From positions 19,774-83,773 of the forward strand of contig CADANQ010000003.1 in assembly GCA_902789365.1 (NCBI GenBank): a stretch of DNA of 64,000 nucleotides, in the 5' to 3' direction. The notes below the pieces were generated by a model. It ran no database searches. It was not told where the DNA came from and was given only the letters and a program-made list of their open reading frames with translations. This document shows, piece after piece, positions 43,192-53,565 of the stretch. Made by a program: the position numbers and the translations under genes. Each line of letters opens with the position of its first letter. Within the stretch, counting starts at the first letter, position 1. The DNA is from an uncultured Eubacteriales bacterium (GTDB taxonomy: Bacteria > Bacillota > Clostridia > Christensenellales > Aristaeellaceae).

Positions 43192-44136
43192 ATGTTCAAA
43201 TATATTTTAAAACGCCTCCTCCAGTCCCTCCTGACATTGTTTATCATTGCCACGGTGGTTTTTTTCCTGATGCGTCTGATGCCTGAGGAAGGCTATTTCG
43301 GGGAGAAATATGACAAAATGGAGCCTGCCCAGATTGAGGCGGAGCTCAGGGCCATGGGCCTGAGGGACCCGCTCCCCGTTCAGCTTTTCCGTTATTACGG
43401 ACAGCTATTGAAAGGGGACCTCGGCAAATCCATCACCGTTCAGCCGAAGAAGGCTATCGTGAATATTATCGAAAAGAGAGCGCCTTATTCTATCCGCTTC
43501 GGCCTGATTTCCGTGGGCATTTCCCTTTGCGTGGGAATCCCGATGGGCACGGTGATGGCCCTGTTCAAAAAACGTTTGCCGGACAAGCTGGGCAATATGT
43601 ATATCATTTTCATTCACGCGGTGCCCGCGGCGGTGTATTACCTGTTCATCCAGCTCTACGCCTCCGGGTTGTTCAACCTTCCCATCCTATATAATAACCG
43701 GGATCCCTCGTCCATGTGGCTTCCCATAATCAGCATGTCCCTTGGCGGGACCGCGACTTACGCCATGTGGACAAGGCGTTATGTGGTGGACCAGATGAAC
43801 AAGGATTACGTCAAGTTCGCCCGGGCCAAAGGCGTATCAGAAAGACGGATTACCTTTGGGCATATGCTGCGTAACGCCCTGGTGCCCATGGCGCAGAACC
43901 TGCCGGCCAGCATCCTGCTGACCATCTCCGGCTCCATCTACATCGAATCGCTGTATTCCGTTCCTGGCATGGGCAATCTGTTGCTTTCGGCAATCTCCAA
44001 GCAGGATAACCCGCTGGTGCAGGCCCTGGTGCTGATCTATTCTTCTCTCGGTATCTTCGGACTTCTTCTCGGCGATCTTCTGATGGTGATCTGTGACCCG
44101 AGGATCAAACTGGAGAGAGAAAAGGAGAACCGCTGA
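43192..44136 (+). CDS. Oligopeptide ABC importer permease (DppB/OppB type)
   Basis: A 314-residue inner-membrane permease with six expected helices. It opens with ILKRLLQSLLTLFIIATVVFFLMRLMP, the standard start of OppB/DppB proteins, and has the coupling loop FARAKGVSERRITFGHMLRNALVP. GGGGAG precedes ATG 43192. Its stop and the start of the next permease share one base (TGATG). Confidence 0.95.
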   Translation: MFKYILKRLLQSLLTLFIIATVVFFLMRLMPEEGYFGEKYDKMEPAQIEAELRAMGLRDPLPVQLFRYYGQLLKGDLGKSITVQPKKAIVNIIEKRAPYSIRFGLISVGISLCVGIPMGTVMALFKKRLPDKLGNMYIIFIHAVPAAVYYLFIQLYASGLFNLPILYNNRDPSSMWLPIISMSLGGTATYAMWTRRYVVDQMNKDYVKFARAKGVSERRITFGHMLRNALVPMAQNLPASILLTISGSIYIESLYSVPGMGNLLLSAISKQDNPLVQALVLIYSSLGIFGLLLGDLLMVICDPRIKLEREKENR

Positions 44137-45125
44137 TGAAGAAAAAAATCGAACGCCTTGAGGGCAGTATCGACGAAAGGATCCGCGAGATCGGCGGAGA
44201 AGGAGAATTGTTCTCACCCGCGCCATACGATCCAACCCAAGCCGAAATGGGCGGTTACAGCAATTATTCTTACTGGCGCAGCACCCTGAAATCCTTCCGC
44301 AGGAATTATATGGCCATGTTCTGTCTGTTCCTGCTGGCGCTTCTTCTGCTGTTTACGATGATCCAGCCGCTGCTCCCGGGGCAGCACGGTCCCACCGAGA
44401 TCAACTGGCTGGAGAACGGCCGGACGGACTCCAATCATGCGCCGGACGGCACATTCATTTTCGGCACCAATTCGATCGGTCAGGACCTGTGGGCCAGGGT
44501 ATGGAGCGGAACACGTACGTCCCTTCTGATCGGCCTGTGCGTTGCCGCGTGCAATGCGGTGATCGGCATCCTGGTAGGCGCTTTGTGGGGATATGTCCGC
44601 AGCCTGGACCGCTTTCTTACGGAGGTCTATAACGTAATTCACAATATTCCCAGAAACATCATCCTGATCCTGGTGTCTTACCTTGCCAGGCCCGGCGTCG
44701 GGACCATTATCTTTGCCATGTGCATCACCGGCTGGCTGCCCATGGCGCGGTTCATCCGCAATCAGATCGTCACCATCCGCGACCTTGAATACAACCTGGC
44801 AAGCCGCTGCCTGGGTACGCCCACGGGCAGGATTATCACCAGGAATCTTTTGCCATACCTGGTCTCCGTCATTACCCTCAGAATTTCCCTGGCTATCCCG
44901 CAGGCCATCGGCAGCGAGGTGTTCCTGACCTACATCGGCCTGGGCCTTCCCGTGACGATACCTTCCCTGGGCAACCTGATCAATGAGGGCCGGGCCGTGA
45001 TGATGGCCCCGGCGTCCAGATATCAGCTGATCTTCCCCGCGATCATCCTTTCCGTCATCACCATCTCCTTCTACGTTATCGGGAACGCTTTTGCGGATTC
45101 GGCTGACCCGAAGAACCATGTCTGA
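44136..45125 (+). CDS. Oligopeptide ABC importer permease (DppC/OppC type)
   Basis: A 329-residue permease with the DppC pattern: a cytosolic N-tail, first helix MAMFCLFLLALLLLFTM, then the periplasmic HIFGTNSIGQDLWARVWSGTRTSLLIG-type segment (here TFIFGTNSIGQDLWARV), and the coupling loop ASRCLGTPTGRIITRNLLPYL. It pairs with the 43192 permease. Confidence 0.95.
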   Translation: MKKKIERLEGSIDERIREIGGEGELFSPAPYDPTQAEMGGYSNYSYWRSTLKSFRRNYMAMFCLFLLALLLLFTMIQPLLPGQHGPTEINWLENGRTDSNHAPDGTFIFGTNSIGQDLWARVWSGTRTSLLIGLCVAACNAVIGILVGALWGYVRSLDRFLTEVYNVIHNIPRNIILILVSYLARPGVGTIIFAMCITGWLPMARFIRNQIVTIRDLEYNLASRCLGTPTGRIITRNLLPYLVSVITLRISLAIPQAIGSEVFLTYIGLGLPVTIPSLGNLINEGRAVMMAPASRYQLIFPAIILSVITISFYVIGNAFADSADPKNHV

Positions 45126-45135
45126 GGAGGCGCCC

Positions 45136-46188
45136 ATGGAAGAAAAAGAGGTCATTTTATCAGTAAAGGACCTGAACGTCATTTTCGACCTGCGCGGTCA
45201 GACACTGACGGCGGTGCGGGGTATTTCCCTGGACGTATACAGGGGCGAGAGCCTGGCCATCGTCGGCGAATCCGGCTCCGGCAAATCGGTATTCACCAAG
45301 TCCTTTATGGGTATGCTGGATAAAAACGGCCGGGTCAGCGGCGGTGAGATTCTGTACAAGGGGCAGGACCTTGCAAAATTCACCACGCAGAAGGAGTGGC
45401 GGGAGATCAGAGGCAAGGAAATCGCCATGGTGTTTCAGGATCCCATGACGAGCCTGAATCCGCTGAAGACGGTCGGCAAACAGATCTGCGAGGCGGTAAT
45501 GCTGCATCAGGGTCTGCGCGGCAGGGAAGCGAAGGAAAAAACCATCGAGTACCTGAGTGACGTGGGCATCACGATGCCGAAATTACGCTACAATCAGTAT
45601 CCCCATGAATTTTCAGGCGGCATGAGACAGCGCGCCGTAATCGCCACCGCCATGGCCTGCAATCCTGAAATCCTGATCTGCGACGAGCCGACCACGGCGC
45701 TGGACGTGACCATCCAGGCACAGATTATCGAGCTTCTCAGGGACATGCAGAAAAAATACCGCCTGACCATCATCTACATTACGCACGACCTGGGCGTAGT
45801 CGCCAAGGTGGCCGACAGGGTTGCCGTAATGTACGCGGGCGACATTGTCGAGGTGGGCACCGCCTATGAGGTCTTCTACAACGCCAGACATCCCTACACC
45901 TGGGCGCTGCTTTCATCTCTTCCCCAGCTGGGCGTCAAGGGCGAAAAGCTGTATTCCATCGAGGGCACGCCTCCCAATCTGTTCATGGAGATCCGGGGGG
46001 ACGCTTTCGCGCCTCGCAATCCCTATGCGCTGAAAATCGATTACGAACTGAGGCCGCCGTATTTTGAGGTGTCCCCGACACACCGGGTGCGGTCCTGGCT
46101 GCTGGACGATCGCGCGCCGAAAGTGGAGCCTCCGGCGACCATCCGCAGGATGCTGGAGAGGTGGAAGGAGGTGGAAGCACATGAGTGA
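45136..46188 (+). CDS. Oligopeptide ABC importer ATPase (DppD/OppD type)
   Basis: A 350-residue ATPase with Walker [10 protein letters not shown], signature [16 protein letters not shown], Walker [17 protein letters not shown] and switch [14 protein letters not shown]. The C-terminus has the oligopeptide/dipeptide extension ([14 protein letters not shown]). It has four cysteines fewer than Fe-S-binding OppD proteins: the CxxxxC cluster of that tail is not seen. GGAGG precedes ATG 45136. The stop overlaps the next start by eight bases. Confidence 0.94.
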   Translation: MEEKEVILSVKDLNVIFDLRGQTLTAVRGISLDVYRGESLAIVGESGSGKSVFTKSFMGMLDKNGRVSGGEILYKGQDLAKFTTQKEWREIRGKEIAMVFQDPMTSLNPLKTVGKQICEAVMLHQGLRGREAKEKTIEYLSDVGITMPKLRYNQYPHEFSGGMRQRAVIATAMACNPEILICDEPTTALDVTIQAQIIELLRDMQKKYRLTIIYITHDLGVVAKVADRVAVMYAGDIVEVGTAYEVFYNARHPYTWALLSSLPQLGVKGEKLYSIEGTPPNLFMEIRGDAFAPRNPYALKIDYELRPPYFEVSPTHRVRSWLLDDRAPKVEPPATIRRMLERWKEVEAHE

Positions 46189-47125
46189 GGAAACCCGGGA
46201 AAAGATCCTCGAGGTACGGGATATTCACGTATCCTTCGGCAGGGGACGGAAAAAATTCGAGGCCATCAAGGGCGTCAGCTTTGATATATATAAGGGAGAG
46301 ACATTCGGCCTGGTGGGCGAGTCCGGCTCCGGAAAGACGACAATCGGCCGGGCTATTATCCGCATCAATCCCATCACCTCGGGCGAAATCCTGTATCACG
46401 GAAAAAGGATCAGCGGACGGATCGACAGGGAAACCAACAGGAACATCATACGAAACATCCAGATGATTTTCCAGGACCCGATGGCGTCCCTGAACGAGAG
46501 GGCCAAGGTGGATTATATCGTTTCCGAAGGCCTGTACAACATCGGAGGATTTACGGATGAAAAGGACCGGAGCGAGAAAGTGCGCAAGGCCATGCTGGAC
46601 GTGGGTCTTCCGCCGGAGTTCGCCTCCAGATTCCCCCATGAATTTTCCGGAGGCCAGCGGCAGCGTATCGGCATTGCCCGTACCCTGATTATGAACCCGG
46701 AACTGGTCATCGCGGACGAACCCATTTCCGCCCTGGACGTTTCCATCCGCGCTCAGGTACTGAACCTTCTGACGGAGCTTCAGAAGCAGTACGGCCTGAC
46801 CTATCTTTTCATTGCCCACGACCTTTCCATCATGCGCTTTATCACCAACCGTCTGGGGGTCATCTACAAGGGTGTAATCGTCGAGATGGGAGATACGGAG
46901 AAGATATTCCAAAATGCCGTTCATCCCTACACCAGGGCGCTGATATCCGCCATTCCTCAGCCGGATCCGCTGACTGAAAGGGACAAGCGGGTTTACAGGT
47001 ACGATCCGTCGGTGCATCACTATGAGAACGATCCCCCGGTATGGACCGAGATTGAGGCGGATCATTTCGCTCTGATCAACGGGGAGGAAAAACGCGCATA
47101 CGAGGAAGGCCGGGTCCGCGGCTGA
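46181..47125 (+). CDS. Oligopeptide ABC importer ATPase (DppF/OppF type)
   Basis: A 314-residue ATPase partnering the DppD-type subunit. Walker [11 protein letters not shown]-loop [15 protein letters not shown], signature [15 protein letters not shown], Walker [19 protein letters not shown] and switch FIAHDLSIM are intact. Start ATG 46181 lies inside the end of the previous gene with GGAGG just upstream. Last gene of the importer operon. Confidence 0.94.
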   Translation: MSEETREKILEVRDIHVSFGRGRKKFEAIKGVSFDIYKGETFGLVGESGSGKTTIGRAIIRINPITSGEILYHGKRISGRIDRETNRNIIRNIQMIFQDPMASLNERAKVDYIVSEGLYNIGGFTDEKDRSEKVRKAMLDVGLPPEFASRFPHEFSGGQRQRIGIARTLIMNPELVIADEPISALDVSIRAQVLNLLTELQKQYGLTYLFIAHDLSIMRFITNRLGVIYKGVIVEMGDTEKIFQNAVHPYTRALISAIPQPDPLTERDKRVYRYDPSVHHYENDPPVWTEIEADHFALINGEEKRAYEEGRVRG

Positions 47126-47190
47126 AATTGTGGGCCCGGAAGGGCAGCTGAATTGGCTGTTTTAAAAATGATCTGTATGAATACAAAAAG

Positions 47191-47221
47191 CAATAAAAAC
47201 GCGCCTCCGACAGGAGGCGCG
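47191..47221 (-). terminator. Terminator of the xylanase gene, shared with importer operon
   Basis: Arms 47200-47208 and 47213-47221 (nine pairs, loop GACA). On the minus strand it is followed by TTTTTATTG. On the plus strand only CTTTG follows, so it works best for the xylanase gene. Confidence 0.8.
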
Positions 47222-47247
47222 CTTTGTTCGGCGCGGGAATGGCACGG

Positions 47248-48474
47248 TTATTCGGCAAGGACGTCGTACATCGCGTCAAAGGAGGTCTTAATCTGGTTCT
47301 TCTCGGTCAGGATGCCGCCAAAGGTGGAGTTCAGCTTCCAGGTGTAGGTGTTGTACGCGTTGGGGGTTACGTCGTTGACGCCCCAGATGGTCACGGAGGT
47401 CAGGCAGTTCCAGCCGATCTCTTCGTTGATGCCCCGGAGCATGTCAAACATCCTGCCGTAGAACGCGGCGTGTTCCTTCCCGAGGGCCTCGTCGTAGTTG
47501 CGCAGGGCCATTTCGGTGATGTGCACTTCCATGCCCATGGAGGCATAGGCGAGGATGCTGGCCTTGGTGTTGCTGATGAGGTCCTCGGACAGGCAGCCGG
47601 ACTGGACCCCGTAGCCGCCCATGTAGCCCTGCATGCCGATGCCGTCGATCAGGACGCGGTATTCGCCGTTTTCGTCGGTCGCGAAGGTGTTGATGCTCTC
47701 CACAAGGTATTTGGCCGCGCCGCGCTTGTCGGCGTAGAGCATGTTGTAATCGTTGTAGAACAGTTTGATGTCGGCGCCGAGGCTTTCCACGGCATTCCGG
47801 GCGTAAAGGAAGGAATACTCGACGTAATCGTCGCCCACATAAACGTAGAAGGGATTGGGAGCGCCGTTGCGCATGGTGCGGATGTGGCGGGGATCGGCTG
47901 CGTCATATTCCGAAGCGTTGTCGCCGATGGCCTCGTTGACCACGTCCCAGCAGTAGATCACGCCGGGGAACTCGGTCTCGAAATGGGTGACTACCTGGGC
48001 GATATAGCTTTCCATCCGGGCGAGGATGACGTCCCTGGAAGCAACGGGTTTATTCACGTCGTATCCTTCGTGGAAAAACCATTCGGTCATATAGGCGTCC
48101 CAGGTCAAAACGTGGCCGCGGACGCCGATGCCGTGATCCATGGCCCATTTCACCATCCGGTCCGCCATGTTGTAATTCATACGGGGCATGCCGTCGCTGC
48201 TCAGCTTGGACGCCGTCTGGTCCAGAAGGGAATAGGCTTTGGTCTCGTTGGTGCAGGTGGTGGTGTTGAAATGTCCGGTCAGGAAGGAAGTATAGGCGGA
48301 AACACCCAGCTGGTTGGGGCTGAGGCAGATGCCGATCCTGAAGCCGGCCTTTTCGGCGAGTGTATACAGCGGCACGGGATAATCTTCGGCTGTACGTTCG
48401 CTTGCGTCGGCCAGGGCAAAGGAAAACTGGAAAAGCATCAAAGCGCAGAGCAGAAATGCGAGGAATGTCTTCAT
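47248..48474 (-). CDS. Secreted GH10 endo-beta-1,4-xylanase
   Basis: A 408-residue exported xylan-degrading enzyme. A signal peptide (MKTFLAFLLCALMLFQFSFALA) precedes a single GH10 barrel. Acid/base Glu181 is in WDVVNEA and nucleophile Glu321 in VHITEMAL; GHVLTWDAY gives the conserved His/Trp of the glycone site. There is no carbohydrate-binding module or anchor. AAGGAGGGA precedes ATG 48474 and a good promoter lies at 48514-48542. Confidence 0.94.
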   Translation of the reverse strand: MKTFLAFLLCALMLFQFSFALADASERTAEDYPVPLYTLAEKAGFRIGICLSPNQLGVSAYTSFLTGHFNTTTCTNETKAYSLLDQTASKLSSDGMPRMNYNMADRMVKWAMDHGIGVRGHVLTWDAYMTEWFFHEGYDVNKPVASRDVILARMESYIAQVVTHFETEFPGVIYCWDVVNEAIGDNASEYDAADPRHIRTMRNGAPNPFYVYVGDDYVEYSFLYARNAVESLGADIKLFYNDYNMLYADKRGAAKYLVESINTFATDENGEYRVLIDGIGMQGYMGGYGVQSGCLSEDLISNTKASILAYASMGMEVHITEMALRNYDEALGKEHAAFYGRMFDMLRGINEEIGWNCLTSVTIWGVNDVTPNAYNTYTWKLNSTFGGILTEKNQIKTSFDAMYDVLAE

Positions 48475-48513
48475 GACGGCTTCCCTCCTTGAAATTGTTT
48501 GCGGTCAGACAGT

Positions 48514-48542
48514 ATTTTAAAGACCTGCAGGCGCGGTGTCAA
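48514..48542 (-). promoter_or_regulatory. Xylanase promoter
   Basis: Minus strand: TTGACA (48537-48542), 17-base spacer, TAAAAT (48514-48519), about 40 bases before the start. Confidence 0.8.
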
Positions 48543-48635
48543 GCGGCATTCGGCAGGATGCGGAAAAAGTAAAACGAAAGTCAAAGCGAAAATGTAAAAT
48601 GGATCCCGGAGAAATGAAAATGACTTGATTTGGTA

Positions 48636-48664
48636 TTGCGGGGGAGAACGGCCCGTGATATGAT
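48636..48664 (+). promoter_or_regulatory. Promoter of the L,D-transpeptidase gene
   Basis: Extended -10 TGATATGAT (core 48659-48664), 17-base spacer and a weak -35 TTGCGG (48636-48641). It is divergent from the xylanase promoter. Confidence 0.55.
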
Positions 48665-48699
48665 AAATCCGTATATGTCAAAAAGGAGCAGATCGCCCG

Positions 48700-50445
48700 A
48701 TGATCGCAAAGAACCCCCCCTTCCGCCTTCAGATGTTGACCGCAGTCCGCCTGCTTGCGTGCGCCGTGTGCCTCGCGGCCCTTTTCCTGTCGGGTTATGC
48801 CCTTTCGGAGGAAGAAAGCGGCCTCAGGTTTATCGCCGTACCGGACATAATCCATCCGGGAAAGGCCGTGCGGATGTCTTTCATATCAGACGAGACGGGG
48901 CCCGTCGGCATTGCCGTCGAAGCTCCCGACGGCACAGTCCATCCCGTAATCGATGGGTACCAGGCCATTGCGGGCACAAACCATATCACCTGGGACGGTA
49001 TTTTCAGGGACGGGAGCATACCCGCGCCCGGGGAGTATACCCTGACCATGAACATGGACGAAAAAACCGCCGAGGCGACGATAAAGATCGGCGGCGAGGC
49101 CGTCAGGATCATTGAAGTCTCTTTCCCGTCGGGTCTGACGGCCGGAAACAGCGCGGACATTATCGTCGAGTGCTCCGGGGCCGGGCGCCTCGAGCTGCAG
49201 ATGTCCGGGGACGGGGCCGAGTGGCGTACCATCGCCGACATCCGGGCTGCGGCGGGGAGGAATACCATCCATTGGGATGGCTTTTTCGGAGAAGCGGTCC
49301 CGGCGGGAGGAAGGTATGCGCTGAAGGTGACCGGGTTCAGCGAGGACGGCGTCGAGGGGACCGCGAGACAGATCTCCTTCGCTCTGGCGGCCCCGCCCAC
49401 TCCGCAGCCCACCCTCGCGCCGACTCCCTACATCCCATCGCAGGCCGACTCCGTCGCAGGGGAGGGACTCAGCTACTGGTCCCTTCCCATCGGAAACCTT
49501 GAGGATACGAAGGCAATCTGGGACGTGATGATGCAGCCGATCATCGTGATCAACGGTCCCCAGAAGGAGACCTACAAGCTTCGCGCCACCCCCTCCAAGA
49601 CCGGGGGCAGGGCCAATATCGTCGGGGAGGTCACCTATGCCAGTCAGGGCGTTCATGTGATCAGGGACAACGGAGACGGCTGGACGCTGATTGAGACCTA
49701 TAATTCATCATACGGACCGGACTGCGATTCCAGACCGGGATACGGGAAAACCGACGAACTGATCACCGGATACGTGGAGACATCGCTTCTGAAGGAGATT
49801 ACCCCCTGGCCGGAATACGCCCTTCTGATCGACAAAATGGACCAGAAAATGTACGTCTTCAGCCAGGGCGAGATTGTCGGAACCCTCCTTGTATCCACAG
49901 GCAACCCCACAAAACAGCAGCCATGGAACGAGACCCCGTCCGGGGAATTCCTGATCGTTTCCTGGGTCGGAGGGTTCTATGCGGGAAACCTTTTCTGCGA
50001 TATGGCCCTCAGGGTCAACGGCGGGTGCCTGATCCATGAGGTACCCTATATCGGGGATTACGACTATTCCTCAACCGTTCCGAAACTCGGCTCCAAGGCC
50101 AGCCACGGATGCATCCGCGTGCAGAAGGACAGGAACGAGCAAGGCCAGAATATGCGCTGGCTGTGGCAGAACCTGAAAATGAACACCAAGGTGCTTATCT
50201 GGGACGATACCGGCAGGAAGATCCCGTATCCGTCCGACGATACGGTGGTCTATTATAATCCCAAGGGCGGCAAGTACTTCCACGAAGACCGGAACTGTTC
50301 CTCGGTGAAGAAGACCTATCTTCCCCTGGCCAGGACGACCTACGGCGCCCTGGAGGAGCTTTTTGACAACCCGCTGCCCTGCCCCTACTGCTGCACCATC
50401 AAATCAAAGGCCCAGATCGACGCCCTCAACGAATCGCTGAAATAA
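48700..50445 (+). CDS. Secreted L,D-transpeptidase with FlgD-like repeats
   Basis: A 581-residue wall enzyme that can form 3-3 peptidoglycan cross-links or attach proteins. Signal helix at about 13-35. Two FlgD-like Ig repeats follow, each containing a D/N-HITWDG-type strand (GTNHITWDGIFRDG and GRNTIHWDGFFGEA). Next comes an SH3-like segment (about 285-365), then the YkuD catalytic domain (about 370-510) with the motif SHGCIRV and Cys471. The last 70 residues carry a small Cys-containing module (DRNCSSVKK, CPYCC) that may bind zinc. Site AAAAAGGAG is 12 bases before ATG 48700, slightly long. Confidence 0.92.
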   Translation: MIAKNPPFRLQMLTAVRLLACAVCLAALFLSGYALSEEESGLRFIAVPDIIHPGKAVRMSFISDETGPVGIAVEAPDGTVHPVIDGYQAIAGTNHITWDGIFRDGSIPAPGEYTLTMNMDEKTAEATIKIGGEAVRIIEVSFPSGLTAGNSADIIVECSGAGRLELQMSGDGAEWRTIADIRAAAGRNTIHWDGFFGEAVPAGGRYALKVTGFSEDGVEGTARQISFALAAPPTPQPTLAPTPYIPSQADSVAGEGLSYWSLPIGNLEDTKAIWDVMMQPIIVINGPQKETYKLRATPSKTGGRANIVGEVTYASQGVHVIRDNGDGWTLIETYNSSYGPDCDSRPGYGKTDELITGYVETSLLKEITPWPEYALLIDKMDQKMYVFSQGEIVGTLLVSTGNPTKQQPWNETPSGEFLIVSWVGGFYAGNLFCDMALRVNGGCLIHEVPYIGDYDYSSTVPKLGSKASHGCIRVQKDRNEQGQNMRWLWQNLKMNTKVLIWDDTGRKIPYPSDDTVVYYNPKGGKYFHEDRNCSSVKKTYLPLARTTYGALEELFDNPLPCPYCCTIKSKAQIDALNESLK

Positions 50446-50508
50446 CATCGAAAGCGGCGCACAGACATCAGGAGAGTACGCCTTTTCTCAAACCCGACTC
50501 CTTATCTG

Positions 50509-50546
50509 AAAAAAAGGACGCGCACCGCGGCCCACAGCCGCCGGAG
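50509..50546 (-). terminator. Terminator between transpeptidase and aconitase genes
   Basis: Arms 50513-50523 and 50536-50546 pair over 11 bases with a smaller inner stem. On the minus strand seven T in a row end the stem, so it serves the aconitase operon. It may also stop the plus strand (TCCTTTG). Confidence 0.85.
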
Positions 50547-50569
50547 CGCGTCCTTTGTTCGTTAAAGGG

Positions 50570-52870
50570 TCACCTGGCCTTGTTCCTGTTGAAATTGATC
50601 AGGCAGCCGGCCTTGACGATTTCCCTTTCCTCCGCCGTCATATCGCGGATGCAGAGCTCGATCTTTTTTAAACCGCCGTTTTTAACGATCCAGGCCGGGA
50701 TCGACGAAAGGTCGCCGTCAAGGATGGTACGGATCCCGGGAACGAAGATATAGTCGCCCACCTCAATATCATCCGGACTTCCCTTGAGATGGAAGGGAAG
50801 CATGCCCCAGTTGATCACATTGGAGCGATAGCGTTTGGTGGCGTAATCCTGCACGATGTTGGCAAGGCCTCCGATGACTCTCTGGCAGCTGGCGGCCTGC
50901 TCTCTGGCGGACCCGTCGCCGGGCCGGTTGGCATAGATGACCGAACCGATTTCAACATCCGCCGGGGACAGGTTTTCAAAGCCCGGCAGGGTGCGGACCG
51001 GACCGAACGCTTCCGCAAGGGCGGGATCCAAAGCAAAAACGTCTCCGCCCTCTTCGCGCGTTTTTTCAAGGGCTTCCACAACCTTGGTGCGGCCCACATA
51101 GCCCGGATCCCGGCGGCTGAGGGTGAATTCGGCCAGGCCAAGGGGATTGGAACGGTAGGAGGAAGTCTCGCCGGAGGGAATCAGTTCGTCGGTGGTGGTC
51201 ACCTCGTCCAGGATCTTGCTGCAGACCTTCAGCAGAATGTGTTCCCCGAGAGGCGCTCTTTCGGGCCAGTCCTTGATGTTCGGGCCGTAATGAAGGGGTG
51301 TTTCGCTTAACGCGTTTCCGACGCCGTTGTAAACCCGTGCGCGGTAGGGAGAGGGGTCAAAGCAATAGGCGGGTTCCTCCGCGAAGCATTCTGCATATCT
51401 GTCCGCACCCGTAAGGATGCCGCCGCTGGCGGCCGTCGCGGCGATGGAGCGGGCGTCCATCAGCGCCACTGCGCTCATCTGGCCGTTTCCGGGCTTGGAG
51501 CCCTCGCGGTTGGGGAAATTGCGGGTGGTGTGTCGGACGCTCAGGCCGTTGTGGCACGGCGTGTCACCCGCGCCGAAGCAGGGGCCGCAGAAGGCGGTTT
51601 TGATTACCGCGCCGGCTGCCATCAGGTCCGCCAGGGTTCCTTTCCGGGTCAGGTCCAGGAACAGCGGCATGGAGGAGGGATATACGTCCAGAGAGAAGCT
51701 TCCGCTGCCGCAGCTTTTCCCGCGCAGCACGTTGGCGGCCTGGATGATGTTGTTGTACGTACCGCCGGCGCAGCCGGCGATGACGCCCTGCTGGACACGA
51801 AGCGATCCGTTTTCGATTTTATCGGTCAGGGTGAATTCGGCGCGGCCCTGGCTGACTTTTTCGGCCGCTTTTTCGGTCTCGCGCAGGATATCCCCGAGGT
51901 TATGATTGAGTTCGTCGATGGTAAAGGCGTTGGAGGGATGGAAAGGCATGGCGATCATCGGCCGAATCTTGTCCAGGTCGATTTCCATGCATCCGTCGTA
52001 CCAGGCGACGGGCGCGGGGTCCAGAGGACGGAAGTCGTTTTCCCGGCCGTGGACCTTCAGGTATGCCCTGGTGTCGCCGTCGGTGCGCCAAACAGAGGAA
52101 AGGCAGGTGGTTTCGGTGGTCATCACGTCCACGCCATTGCGGTAATCCGTTGTCATGGATGACACGCCGGGACCGACGAATTCCATGATCTTATTTTTGA
52201 CATACCCGTTTTTATAAACCGCTCCGCAGATGGCGATGGCGATATCGTGGGGACCGACAAAAGGCTGGGGCTTTCCCTTCAGGTAAACGCAGACAACGCC
52301 GGGATAATCGCTGTCCCAGGTGTCACCGAGGATCTGCTTGTCCAGTTCTCCGCCGCCCTCGCCGACAGCAAGGGTACCCAGGGCGCCGTAACGGGTGTGT
52401 GAATCCGATCCCAGAATCATTTTGCCGCATCCGGCGAACATTTCCCGCATATACTGGTGAATTACGGCCATATGGGGCGGCACAAAGACGCCGCCGTATT
52501 TCCGCGCGGCGGTAAGGCCGAACATGTGGTCGTCGCTGTTGATGGTGCCGCCCACGGCGCACAGGGAGTTGTGGCAGCAGGTCAGCACGTAGGGCATCGG
52601 GAACCGGGTCATACCGGAAGCCCTGGCGGTCTGGATGATGCCGACATAGGTGATGTCGTGAGAAGCCAGCGCGTCGAAACGGATTTTCAGCTTTTTATCG
52701 TCGCCGCTTACGTTGTGGGAGGAGAGGATCCCCCGGGAGATGGTGCCCTTTGCCGCTTCCTCCCGGTCGGGAGCCAGTCCGGTCAGGGCCGTGACGCGGG
52801 CGCTTTCGCTTTCCGGAACGATTTCACTGCCGTTCACCAGGTATACGCCTTCGTTATACAGTTTGATCAT
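50570..52870 (-). CDS. Aconitase-family hydratase
   Basis: A 766-residue Fe-S hydro-lyase interconverting citrate and isocitrate or a related pair. Family features include [27 protein letters not shown] and the cluster motif [10 protein letters not shown] with two cysteines; a further Cys pair lies in LTCCHNSLC. The C-terminal swivel region has [15 protein letters not shown]. It resembles the YbhJ-like branch more than AcnA/AcnB. It is the last gene of a unit with a probable Re-citrate synthase and a GntR regulator, supporting citrate as substrate. Confidence 0.88.
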   Translation of the reverse strand: MIKLYNEGVYLVNGSEIVPESESARVTALTGLAPDREEAAKGTISRGILSSHNVSGDDKKLKIRFDALASHDITYVGIIQTARASGMTRFPMPYVLTCCHNSLCAVGGTINSDDHMFGLTAARKYGGVFVPPHMAVIHQYMREMFAGCGKMILGSDSHTRYGALGTLAVGEGGGELDKQILGDTWDSDYPGVVCVYLKGKPQPFVGPHDIAIAICGAVYKNGYVKNKIMEFVGPGVSSMTTDYRNGVDVMTTETTCLSSVWRTDGDTRAYLKVHGRENDFRPLDPAPVAWYDGCMEIDLDKIRPMIAMPFHPSNAFTIDELNHNLGDILRETEKAAEKVSQGRAEFTLTDKIENGSLRVQQGVIAGCAGGTYNNIIQAANVLRGKSCGSGSFSLDVYPSSMPLFLDLTRKGTLADLMAAGAVIKTAFCGPCFGAGDTPCHNGLSVRHTTRNFPNREGSKPGNGQMSAVALMDARSIAATAASGGILTGADRYAECFAEEPAYCFDPSPYRARVYNGVGNALSETPLHYGPNIKDWPERAPLGEHILLKVCSKILDEVTTTDELIPSGETSSYRSNPLGLAEFTLSRRDPGYVGRTKVVEALEKTREEGGDVFALDPALAEAFGPVRTLPGFENLSPADVEIGSVIYANRPGDGSAREQAASCQRVIGGLANIVQDYATKRYRSNVINWGMLPFHLKGSPDDIEVGDYIFVPGIRTILDGDLSSIPAWIVKNGGLKKIELCIRDMTAEEREIVKAGCLINFNRNKAR

Positions 52871-52884
52871 TTGACGCCTCCGGA

Positions 52885-53541
52885 TTATTGATCGTCATCC
52901 GGGTTTTCGCCGGTGACCAGCTTGTGCATCGCGTTGCGGATATGCCGGATGGTCAGTTCCTCCGCCGCGTCGGCGTCGTGCCGCGCAATGGCTTCCAGGA
53001 TCTCCAGATGCTCTTTAAGGGAATGCTCGGCGCGGGTACGGGCACTGATGGACGCCCTGCGGTATTTGATAATCCGGCGGTGCAGCGGTTCCAGGGTGTA
53101 GCGCAGCACCGGCGAGGAGCAGAGGCGGTAAATGGTCTGGTGAAAGCTGTCGTCCATGTTCCGGATGCCGTCCGGGTCGCCCTTCTGGGTGTAGAATTCC
53201 TGCAGGTCCAATGCCTTGCGGAGCTCATCTACGCCCTCCTCGGTGATCTTTTCGGCGGCCAGGCGGCTGGCGAGGCCCTCGATGCGGACGCGGATCTCGT
53301 AAATGTCGCGGATATCCTCGTCGGTAATGCCGAGGACGTACGCGCCTTTGGGGGAGATATCGATCAGATGCTCCTGGCTGAGACGGAAAAAGGCCTCGCG
53401 GATGGGGGTTCGGCTGACGCCGAGTTCATCGCTAAGGCGGCTTTCGGTAAGCAGTTCGCCGCGGGCATATGCGCCGGACAGGATCTTTTTTTCCAGTTCG
53501 TCAAACACCTGGTCTGCCAGGGATACCATTTTATGATCCAT
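52885..53541 (-). CDS. GntR-family regulator with FCD-type ligand domain
   Basis: A 218-residue DNA-binding regulator. The N-terminal winged helix has [22 protein letters not shown], and the C-terminal two-thirds are helical as in FCD sensors ([27 protein letters not shown] with the metal-site His). FCD regulators often sense organic acids. ATG 53541 has AAAGGAG upstream. It lies between the synthase and aconitase genes and probably acts on the GTATAC boxes at 54980-55021. Confidence 0.92.
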   Translation of the reverse strand: MDHKMVSLADQVFDELEKKILSGAYARGELLTESRLSDELGVSRTPIREAFFRLSQEHLIDISPKGAYVLGITDEDIRDIYEIRVRIEGLASRLAAEKITEEGVDELRKALDLQEFYTQKGDPDGIRNMDDSFHQTIYRLCSSPVLRYTLEPLHRRIIKYRRASISARTRAEHSLKEHLEILEAIARHDADAAEELTIRHIRNAMHKLVTGENPDDDQ

Positions 53542-53565
53542 AACGGTTTCTCCTTTCAACGGTTC

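Noticed and set aside
47224..48492. Plus-strand open frame opposite the xylanase gene
   Set aside because: The minus strand encodes a complete GH10 enzyme with signal peptide, promoter and terminator.
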